A stretch of DNA of 64,000 nucleotides, taken from Larus michahellis (taxonomy: Eukaryota > Chordata > Aves > Charadriiformes > Laridae). The DNA lies in contig NC_133903.1 in the NCBI RefSeq assembly GCF_964199755.1, forward strand, positions 4,543,001 through 4,607,000, read 5' to 3'. Below, piece after piece: positions 1-10,200 of this stretch. Both the position numbers and the translations under genes were made by a program. Positions within the stretch are counted from its first letter, which is position 1; every line of letters begins with the position of its first letter. A model generated the notes under the pieces. That model saw nothing but the letters and a program-made list of their open reading frames with translations, was not told the origin of the DNA and did no database searches.

Positions 1-829
1 TTCGCCCCGGGGCTGCCGGTGGCTGCTCTCGCCCCACGGATGTGCTGGCTTCAGCTGCGGTCCGAGCCCAGGCTTCACCCTGACCTTGAGACGGATGCGG
101 TGGCCATGGCATTGCTGGGAAGACCCGTGGCCGGCGGCCGCGCTTGCTGCTCATTTTGGGGGTATTGAGGAGGAAGGGAGCGAAAAAGACGTGCCAAGAG
201 CTGTAAAAATCAGCAGCAAAAATGCAAAGAAATTAAAAGCTACCCCAGAGCCTCCCCTGGGTGCTCAGGAATATGCTTCCCTACCTCCGGAGCTCGGCAC
301 GGGCAGCTGTCCTCACCCAGGGTCAGTGGTGGGGCCGCCTCGGCCCCGTACCCGTCAGGAATCCGCCTCTTGCTCTTCATGCCCCCAAATCCACTTCCAG
401 GCACCAGCCTGCTGCATCCTGGCTTGTCGTATTCATGTGAAAATTCAGAGTTTCTTGGGAAAAACAGGCCCAGTTCCCACGGTGGGGGATTACCTGTGTC
501 CGCTCAAAACTTCTCCCCACCCTGAGCGCGGATGCTCCCTGGCCCGCAGCTCTCCCTGCGACGTCCCAGCTGCAGGTGGGAACAGCCACACCAGCTTCAA
601 GCTGGAAATCAGTGGAAACCACCACCATTCCCAACCCGCTCCGGTTTCCCAGCCAAAGCTCGGCTTCCCCGGCAGCACTCCTGGCTGGAGGGGGTCCCAG
701 TGATGGATGGTACCCATCCCCGCATCACCGGAGGAGGCTCCGGGATTCAGGATACCCCTCGTCCTGGAGAGCCGAGGAGGAGCAGCAAAGCGCTTTCCAC
801 CGCCGTGATTTTTTATTTCACTTAGGAGA

Positions 830-965
830 ACATTTTTAATTAATATCGCCATTACCCCGTGCACTTGCTGTATAAACAAGACCTCTCCTTGATGGTTTAA
901 ATGGCCTGAAATCACACACCTTAATTAAGGCATCTGCCGGGGTAAATAACCGGCCTCGCCGCTCT
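830..965. promoter_or_regulatory. AT-rich island with palindromic CCTTAATTAAGG
   Basis: TTTTTAATTAATAT (about 832-845), GTATAAACAAG and the perfect 12-bp palindrome CCTTAATTAAGG (919-930) lie within 135 bp. Inferred. Confidence 0.3.
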
Positions 966-1123
966 TGCCAGAGGGATGGGGAAGCCCAAGGTGAGGAGGG
1001 AGGTTTGCCACGGGAATCAATACGCTCTGAATATACCCCAAAGAACCTCATCTTTGTGTTTCCCAGCTCTCTTCTCATTCAGGGATGGGGACCGACACAG
1101 GGCACCCCGCTCCCTGTCCCTGA

Positions 1124-1156
1124 AAAAGTCCCTTTATTTGCCCTAAAGGGACTTTT
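1124..1156. repeat. Perfect 13-bp inverted repeat (hairpin)
   Basis: AAAAGTCCCTTTA (1124-1136) and its exact reverse complement TAAAGGGACTTTT (1144-1156) flank a 7-base loop. Confidence 0.9.
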
Positions 1157-1603
1157 CTGCCTTTTTGCCCCAACCTACAGGCTCAAGCATCATCTTTTCC
1201 TATAGCACCTGGGACACGACAGACGTTATTCACCATCCTGGCTAGGTTTTAACTCCCAAATTGGAGCTTGCAGGGGAAAAATCGAGCCTGAGGGGAATGG
1301 GATCCCAGCGGCAGCTCTCCCTATTTTTCAGGCATCTCGGTCAGCCACTTGAACATCATTTTGGGGAGCAAATGGCTTTTCCATGTTGGGCTGGGGCTGG
1401 CGCTGCCTCTCCCCGCCAAAGAAGCCCTTGAGCATCGTGGTAAGGGCTCGGCTTCACTTTAGCGGAAAGCTGCTTTCTCGGCAAAACCTCAAAAAACAAG
1501 CTTTCTGTAAGAAAAAGAGATGGTTTGGGATGACCCGGGGATGCTCGTCAGGGATTCGGGGCTGGCTTTGGCCCCCGCAGTGTCCCCACCAGCCGCGCAG
1601 CCC

Positions 1604-1621
1604 AAAAAAAAAAAAAAAAAA
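1604..1621. repeat. Poly(A) tract, A18
   Basis: Homopolymer in intergenic DNA; no retroposon body was recognised beside it. Confidence 0.9.
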
Positions 1622-2424
1622 GCCATTTTTGCTAATTGTTAATAACCCACAGCGAAGGGGGGAGGGGGGGAAATACCCCTTCGTGCCCTAACTTACGCAC
1701 AGAGAAGAAAACGTCGTTAAACTAAACCAAACAAACGAATCGAGAGGCAAAGAGAAAAATCGCGTTAGCCCGAATCATAAATCCCAGAGAGGGGTATTTA
1801 CAGGCTGAATTGCCGAGCGCGTTGAAACTGCAGAGAACCCGAAAAGCAGATAGCCATAAAGGCAGACAACGGCCCTGAAAAAATGCTTTGATTAGGATCT
1901 GGGCAGCATTCAGCCCAGATGTTCATTTGTCAATGAAAGAGGGATGGGGTGGGGGGCGGGGGGGGTGGGGGGGAGGTGAGAAAGGCTTTAAATTAATCTT
2001 TACAACTAGAAAGGAGCTTGTAATACACACCATATGGGGAGAAACGTCCTTCGAGCCCCCTTCGCCTTCCCCCAGCCCGGTGGGTTTGGAGCCAGGCCGG
2101 GACTCTCCGGCCGGAGCGTGTCCTCCCCGGCCCCACCGCCCCCGTTTCATCCCCCTGTTTTCTACAGGCACCAAACACTCCCCCCCGAACCCAAACTGCT
2201 CAGCTCACATCCCCCCCCCCCGGCTCCGGCTTCCCACATGTGCTTTTTTTTTTTTACCCTGAACAAAACAAACTGCAATTCCTCTTATAACACCAGCTCT
2301 CTTTTATTATTCCCCCCCTACCCAGATACCTGCTCCCCCCTCTCTCCGATATCCACATGTGGTTTCTTTTTAACCCTTCTGAGATGACGGCGGAGGGCGG
2401 GGGGTGGGGAGAGAGAGGAGGGAC

Positions 2425-2625
2425 GAGGCTGTTTATTAAATGCCAACCATTCAAATTAATTCCCCTAATGGACTCGCCGACACCATGGTGTGCATTTAAA
2501 TGAACGCTTTGTCATATTTCATAGCCAACCTGCAGCTCTCTGCAGAGCAAACCTGCTGGAGAGACGGGCCGGGAACAGCAGCAACGACAGGGACAAACCT
2601 ATGAAGAAATAAATAAGAATTGAAT
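2425..2625. promoter_or_regulatory. AT-rich island with paired 10-bp palindromes
   Basis: CACCATGGTG (2481-2490) and CATTTAAATG (2493-2502) are both perfect palindromes only two bases apart. Nearby are AAATTAATTCC and GAATATAAATCCC. Function unknown. Confidence 0.3.
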
Positions 2626-3217
2626 ATAAATCCCAAAACACAACGTGGGGGTGACAGGGGAGCCCAGGAAAGTCCTTGGAAATTTGCAGGTGGGGTGGAA
2701 GCGAGACCCCGGGCAGGGCAAAAAGAGCTGCGGGATGGCCACGGGAGGTTCTTGTCCCATGGAGAAACCTGGGGTAGGAGGGACCGGAGACCCCTCGCCC
2801 AGGCCGTCACGAAGGCACGGCTTCCCAGCTGGTGTCGGGGCTGTGTTGGCTCCACTGGGGACACCCACCATGGCGGGATCCAGCGGGGAGCCAGGGAGGA
2901 GGCAGACCCCCATCCCTCCCGCACCCCCAGCCGCTGCATCCCCCTGGACCACCGATGTGGGGGCTGTCGGCGGAGCTGCCCAGCTGGCGTCCCTCCTCCA
3001 TGCTGGGGTTGGGATGCTGCTACCCAACTCCTCCTCGGCAAGCTGTCACCGCCGCGGAGCCGACCGCCCCGGCTCCTGGCAGAGCATCCCTGTTGCTCTT
3101 GAGTAAACAGGCCTTTCCCCCCTCCGCTGCCCCCCGGGACAGCCACAGGTTACTCGCCTTGGCTTCGGCTTCAAGAGCTCCCGGTCCTTTCATCAGCCCG
3201 ATGGAAAGCCAGCGTGT

Positions 3218-3218
<1 letters not shown>

Positions 3219-3249
<31 letters not shown>
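3219..3249. repeat. (CA)n microsatellite
   Basis: About 15 uninterrupted CA units, flanked by GTGTG on the left and impure CACA to about 3262 on the right. Confidence 0.95.
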
Positions 3250-3255
<6 letters not shown>

Positions 3256-4857
3256 ACGCACGCTCGCTTGCTGCAAGCACCAGCTGTGTCACCGCTCCCA
3301 ACCTCTCCTCCCATCTTGTTCCCTCTCTTCCCCCCCATTAAGAGCTGCCGGAGGGGGGGATTTCTTTCCGCCTTTGAGGGTCCTTTTCTCCATCCTGCCC
3401 CACTCAGCTTCCTCAGGGGCTTGAGGATGAGGAGGGATGGGGAAGAGAGGATGGGGGGGAAGCATTCCTGCTCCCCTCCTGTTTAGCACGCCGGCCCGAG
3501 CGCTTTGCTCCCGGGGGCTTTGGTCCCGTCCCCCCCCGGCTCGTCCCCATCCCACCGGGGCTGGGGAATGAAGGGGAGACCACACGCTGCCCATCCCCGA
3601 CCCAGGGTGCTGGGATAAGATGGAGCCGGCCCCATGATGCACCCAGAGAGCAGGGGGCGGAGGGGGGGACACGGCATCCCCACACATCTGTCCGTCTGTC
3701 CACCCACTGCCCCATCAGAAGCCCCCACCCCACCCCCCCTACAAACACGGGCTGCAAAAACATTAATAATCATCATCATAACAGCCCTTTCATTTTCTTT
3801 CGCTATGAAAATAAACCGGCGCTGTTTGCAGAAGGTTCTCATTTAGGGAAACATCTGGAGTCAGCACTTCTCCCCCCGCCAAAGGGCAGTGAAGGGTTGA
3901 GAGGACACGGGCCCATGTGCTGGGGAGGAAGAGGAGGAGGAAGGAGCCCACACGTCTGGTCCCCTGCGCAGCCTCTGCTACCTGGCCTCAAGCGAGTGAG
4001 GCACCGTCCCTCCCGGGGCGAGGGGAGCAAACCCCCCTGACGCCGTGACCAGGAGAACACCCCCCGCCCAGGTCCCAAAAGCTGTGGGCGCCGAGCAGGT
4101 CATGGTGATGCCTGAGGTCCTCCCAGGGCCAAGGGGACACCAGGGTTTGGCTGCTGGGAAGGACCCTGGGGACCCAAGGGGACAGGAGGAGCAGGGATGC
4201 TCCTGGTCTCCCGGGCTGTGGGTGGGTGGGGAAATGGGCTTACAGAGGGGCAGCACGTCTGGGGACACGGGCTGGTGTCACAGCCCAGCCAGGGGATGTC
4301 ACCCCCTTTTCTAGGTCCTTCTGGACCTTCTTCCAGCTCCTCCAAGGGCCCCACGGCAGGAGCAAAGCCCTTCCTGACACCCCAGAGGGGCCCGCAGGTG
4401 AGGAAAGGTCCCATCCCGTCCCATCCCTCCCTGGCAGGTCCCCAGAAGCCAGCAGGACACCTGGGGACAGCACGGGGTGCGTGAGCAGGACTGTGCCCCA
4501 GCTGGCCCGTGTCCCCCAGGCGGGACTGTCCCGCACGGGCTGCAGTGACGCCGGGCTGCAGTGACATCTGCTGGGCTCCCACTCGGGGAAACCCTCCGGG
4601 CTCCGTGTTGCCAGCCCCGAGACCACCCTGATCCTCTCCAGCTCCTCTTCAGACACCTCCACACCACGTCCCCCTCCTCCGCTAGCGCCAGGCAAAGCCC
4701 CCAACCACTGCAGCCGGGGGAGAGGGGCAGCACCATGCCCCCCCCAGCACCCATGTTCCCTGGGGAGGGGTCCCAGGGGGGGTCGCAGTGCCCCTAGAAA
4801 GACCAAAAAGGGAAAAAACGCTCAAATTAGGAGTGGGGGTAGGGATGGGGCGGGGGG

Positions 4858-4965
4858 GAGGGTTGTTTATCTAGAGCTGATTTTGATTTTCGTCTTTCAA
4901 ATATCAGCAGGATGCTGAGCCTCGCCTCATTATGCAAATAGAAGCAATTAGAGCTCACCCAGGCT
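4858..4965. promoter_or_regulatory. Candidate enhancer island with perfect octamer
   Basis: AT-rich island with FOX-like TGTTTAT, TGATTTTGATTTT, a perfect POU octamer ATGCAAAT (4932-4939) and GCAATTAG. It stands out from the C/G-rich flanks. Inferred. Confidence 0.35.
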
Positions 4966-5694
4966 CTGCCCACGTGATGGGTTTATGGCACTCGCAGAAA
5001 TCCTTCCTGCTACATGAGAGGAATAACAACAGCACCCCTGCACCGGTTCCAGCCCCGCCACGGCCGGGAACACAGGATGGTTTGGGAAGGGGAGTCCCAT
5101 AGCTGGGACAAGCCCCACCATCACCACCCCAGGGCCTTTAAAGCCCTCAGAGAAGGGCTTTCCCAAGGAAGAGGCTCCCCTTTTTCCATGGAGACACCAA
5201 CCCCACCAGCAGCAAGTTCTTACTGGCTCTCGAGATGGGAGAGGAGGAAGGATGGAGGGGGAGAGCATCGCTGGGAGGGACTGGAAAGCCTTTTTCTCCA
5301 CCAAGTCAGAGAGTCAGCCCCCAGCAGGGCATCGCTACGCTCTGGGACTGGTGTCCGAGCAGACGTGCTGTGCCGAACGCCAGCAGAAAGGGGCAGAGCA
5401 AAAATACCTAAATTCCCTCAACTGGGCTTAAAAGGCAAAGAAAACTCACCCAGACACACCGCAGCAGCCCCGGTCCCAGGATGCCGGTGGCGGGAGGCAC
5501 GGTGGTGGCTCCGGTCCCCATCCGGCTCATCACCACCTCGGGGGCACGCGGCGACCTGCGGGGACCAGACATGGGAGCATAAATCAGGTGCAGCTCCCAT
5601 CAATCCATCACCTTCTTCCTGATTTACATCAAGGTAGCCGGGGGGATTTATTCCCAGTACCTGCCTCCTGTTTCCCACCCCAAAAGGAGCACGT

Positions 5695-5798
5695 AAAAAA
5701 AAAAGAAAAAAAAAAAAAAAAGAAAAAAAAAAAGACAGGCTCTTTGAATATTGATCTCTCTCCTAAATCTTTTTTTTTTTTTTTTTTCTTCTTCTTTT
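5695..5798. repeat. Poly(A) tract and facing poly(T) tract
   Basis: An A-rich tract (5695-5734, with scattered G) is followed after about 35 bp by T18 (5770-5787) and CTTCTTCTTTT. Together they form an inverted purine/pyrimidine pair. Confidence 0.85.
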
Positions 5799-6850
5799 GG
5801 ATGCAAATGGAGATTGATGAGCCCAGGCAGGCGGCTCCTCACCTCTGAGGGCAATTTCTATCTGTGTTCCCGGGGGGAGGAATGAGCAGCGGGATGCCCA
5901 CAAGTCCTGCTCCCCAGAGGCCATCACCCGTGGCCAGGGGAGAGCTCCCACGCACCTGGGTCAGCCCGAAGGCTGAGAGACTTCATCACGGACCGTTTCG
6001 CAATGTTACCGCATTTAAGCATCCTGCAGGAAACCTCCAGCCCGCATCCCTCTTCTGACTCCATCCCTGACTCCATCCCCACACCGGGGCAGCTCTTTCC
6101 AGGGCTCATAAGTGGGAAGAGCACCCAGGGACCCCTTTCCATCTCCCCCAGTGCGAGGCAGTGTGTGATCGCCACAGAGAGATGTATTTCCGCAGCCACG
6201 GGATGGTTTGGGAGTAAGACCCTCGTACCTGCCCTGGAAGGATGCGGGTGCGACCCAAGGCTGTAGGAGCCGTGCAGCTCCCAGGCACCCGCAGCACGGC
6301 TGGAGCTGCCGTGGGGTCCCCCCACACTGCCCCTTGAAAGGGAGACGCTTACTCAGAGCTTCTCCACACGCTGAAAACACTCAGCAGCACCATATGTGGC
6401 ACTAGACACAGAGATGAAGACCTTCCTCAGTGCTACTGCTGGAGGACGGGCTCCGGCTCAGCGTCGGCTGCAGCACTCCGGAACTGAGCTGCCTTTTTCC
6501 CAAGGACCTGCTGCTTTCCAGAACTCTCCCTAAGGGGCACGGGCTGTAGAGGGGGCACTGATCCTGCAGGCAGGCTGCTTCGGAGGGTCTCCTCCTGCAC
6601 AGGGTGCAAGAGCCCATCAGAAAGATGCCATCACCTCCCGAGGGGACTCACGCCAGGGCTTGGCCACGCCATGGGGAATGGGGAGCTGAAAAAGAGGGGT
6701 CAGGTCCCCACAGCCCCAGGGCTTGGCACACAGACTCCTCTGCCCCACACCCGTGGGGCCTTGGAGGAGCTGAGGAACCATGTGGGGCAGGAGTCAGCCC
6801 CCCAGAGCCCCTTCCCTGCCGGTGGTGCAGGCAGGGGGGTAGGTAAGAGG

Positions 6851-6976
6851 AGACGCAGGCAGGCAGGAGGTGCAGGCAGGCAGGCAGGAGGTGCAGGCAG
6901 GCAGGAGGAGATGCAGGCAGGCAGGAGGAGATGCAGGCAGGCAGGAGGTGATGCAGGCAGGAAGAGATGCAGGCAA
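6851..6976. repeat. GCAGGCAGGAGG-type minisatellite
   Basis: Six or so variable units built from GCAGGCAGGAGG plus TGCA or AGATGCA linkers, about 17-20 bp each. There are no unique spacers. It creates misleading open frames on both strands. Confidence 0.9.
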
Positions 6977-7094
6977 GGAGGCATCAGGAGCCAAGAACCA
7001 CCTGGAAAGGGCTGAGTCAGCACCAGGAGAGTTGCCCCCAGCCCAGGCCATTTGGCAGGCAAAGGTTGGGAAGGAGCTTTTCTTCCCTAACAGG

Positions 7095-7240
7095 GGCTGA
7101 GCGAATAATTCATAGCGGATAAATAATTCACCAGGAGTTTAGCCTTCCTCTGGCAGCGGATTGTCTGCGAGCTGTTAGCAATTATCCCATATTTATTTGC
7201 GATCCTGAATTTTTAGTTGAATTATTCAGACAAGCCGTCG
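7095..7240. promoter_or_regulatory. Candidate regulatory island with repeated AATAATTCA
   Basis: AATAATTCA occurs at 7104-7112 and 7122-7130, and inverted at 7218-7226. GCAATTATCC and ATATTTATTTGC lie between. AT-rich in a GC-rich setting; function inferred. Confidence 0.35.
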
Positions 7241-10200
7241 TTGGGCTGAGGAAAAGCCCGGGGAAAGGAGGCGATACCTGAAACGACAGGAAAAATCATC
7301 GTCAGGGTGAGTCCGCGGCTCGGGAAGACACGGTGTTGTTATGATTATTTAGCATCTGTAGTGCAAGAAATACCCAGGGCCGCAACAGGCCCCGGAGGCG
7401 ATGCAGAAGCGAGCGGATGGATGCAGAGGAGGCACCGGATCATTGGATTTCCACCACCCAGCTCCACTTCCAGCCAAGAGCCCCTGGACATCCCTGGGTT
7501 TTCTGTTTCCTACCAGCAAATTCATCTGCTGGGAGATTCGTAGAAGAGGACGCCGAAGGAAAGGCAGCGCGAGCAAAAGAAATTCACATTTCTCTTTGGA
7601 TGAATATCTCTGAAATTGTTTTAATGAGGTGTCTCCCCCGTTCCTTCAGCAGCAGGGCTGCTCGGTGGCTCTTCTGCAGCCACACAAGCCCACGCGGTGG
7701 GGACACCACAAGCATCTTAACTCCTCCGGAGTCACCAGCCCCAGGGCTCGGTCCCTGCCCCCCACATGCAAACCAGAGCTGTCCTGAGACACACAGAGAG
7801 GGGCCTGCGGGGGAAAACTCCCCCAGTATACTCAGTTCGAGCAAAAAAGACATTTTCTTGAGCGATGAAGCAATTCTTCCAGAAGAATAGAGGTTTGGCT
7901 TTTCCCCTTGACCAGAGCAGAAGACCCCCCACATCAGCTTCAGGCCCTTACCCAGGCAGCTCCATCTGCTCCTCATTCCCAGAAGAAGAGACTGATGAAG
8001 GAGAAGACTCAAACCACGCAAGACAGCCTGCCACCTTTCCCGAGACGTGGCCATGGGTGCTCAGCCAGCATTTGGGCTGGAATCCCCTCTCTTCAACACA
8101 AAACAGCACTAACCTACCCCACTGCAAGCTACAGGACCCTGAACCTCCCAGCCGCAGAGAAGAGCTTGGCAGGTGACTCCTGAAAACACCCAGACATACT
8201 GAAGAGACTGAGAATAATAATAAAAACAACTATAAACTCAGAGTTGGGGTTTTTTAAGTCCATCTCATGATTTTAAGGGTTTAACTCACGTTTACTGGCT
8301 CCTTGGGGCTAGTGACCCAGCACTCCGGGGCTGGTGGTGGTTGTCCCAGCAGCGTGACCAAGGGTCCTCGTCCCTTCCCAGGGTGGAGAGCAGCTTTGGC
8401 GGAGCTGGTGACCAATTTCCTACTTTTCCAGGGCCACTCCGGGCACCACGGCAGCTCACGGTGCCCAGGGACCAGAGCAGACACCTCTCCCAGCTCGCTC
8501 GGAGGGCTGGTGTCCCAGCCCACGCTGTCACCATTCCCTCTCACGCCACAAAAGATGGAGATCCTCCAGCCAGAAGCTTCAGCAAACTCCCATCTTCCAC
8601 CCAGCAAGGCTTTGCAAGGCTCCTGAATTAACAAACCTCTCGCTCCGTGAGCCGACTGCAATAGGCTCCGGATCAACGAAATAGGTAAAGAGAAGAAAAG
8701 CGAAAGAAATTTGCATGACTGTTCCCTGACGGATGTTTCATCACACAAAAGGAACACATCTCCCCCGGCTGGGCTGAGGTCCTCAGCAATAATAAGCATT
8801 TCTTCTATTTTCTCTTGAATTGCTGGTCATGTATTTAAAATTATTTCAAAAGAAAGAAAAAAAAGCGATCACCCAGGGAGATGCCAACTCGGAGGCACGG
8901 TCTCCTGGAGAGGCAAACGGGGAAGGAGGAGGTACCAGACCAATGCAAAGTGCTTTCTGGGCTGCCAGAGCCCACCCAAAGGAGGACGAAGCCCACGGGA
9001 GGGTTTTCCCACCGCCTAGAAGGGACTCTCTCAGTGTGTCACACGCTGCCTTCCTCCTCTTCTCGCTCCTCACCCGGCTCCCACCAGCTCCCAGGACGTT
9101 CAGGCAAGCGCCCTCAGCCTGCAGTCATCTCCATTTCAGCTGGGACAGCTCGGACAGATGGTCTTGGCGAGTTAATCCACGCAATTTAGCCCAAATTTGA
9201 TGAGGGAGCCATTTATTACACGCTGCACGCTGTCAGGGGTGGCAGTAATCCAGCAGGAGCGGCAGCCAGCATCCCTGGCGGAGATTTGGGCACAGGGAAC
9301 GACCCCAGGGCTCAGGTTGGGAAGTCCGGGAAAGTTTCCTCCTCCCTGCTGAAGCTGCCCAGGTGCCTTCATGGGGCAGGGGCTGGGGGGCAAGACCGGA
9401 GGCAGAAAAAGCCATTGAGCGCTGGGAAGGGGAGCCAGCGGCCAGGAAGGGTGCGTGGGGACATTGGGGACCCCCTGCCCAGCTCACACCAAGCATCTCT
9501 TCAGGCATCAAGTAGGTCACTGGGTCATGCATCTCCAGTGCTTGCTTGGTCTTGCTGCCCTTGGCTGTATCCCCTTTCCCCAGGGTACTCTTTGAAGGAC
9601 AAACAAAGGAGGCACCAGCACGGACTTACCTCAGCAGCCTTCCTCGCCAGAGCCCACTGCAGGATGAGCAGGGGCATCCATCTTTCCTGGTGTGTCATCT
9701 GGTACAATGGCCACCAGCTCCTGAGATCACGTCCTACCACGCCAGAGGGGTGTCCAGAGCTCAGTGTCCTATGTGTCTACTGCTGACAAAGCCAGAACGC
9801 CCAAAGCACATGGTCAACCCATGCATCCAGCAGGACCTTCCAGGCAGACGGCAGGAGGAGGCTTTCCTATCAGCAAGAAGATGGATAACCATTTCCAAAG
9901 GCTCCTCCTTGCTCCATCCCGCATGGATCATGCTTGCTCAGGGTCCTTCCCACTTACCAACTTTTCCTTTCTCAACTACCCAAACACGATCCACCTCTTC
10001 TCCTCTGAAACCACCATTCCTCCTCTTCCTCTCTGCAAGGCTCCCATTGCACCCACCAGGGCTGCGACATCACCCTGGGCAGCCTGAGCCCAAGGTCTGA
10101 ATATCTTCACCCAGACCCCGCCTGGAGGGTTGGTGGTTTTGCTCTGGTGCTGGCTGCTGGGAAGGCTGCCCAGGAGCAAGGACAAAGCCGCGTCACAAGC

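Noticed and set aside
6851-6976. CRISPR-like array
   Set aside because: Units are contiguous and degenerate, with no unique spacers; the genome is a vertebrate's.
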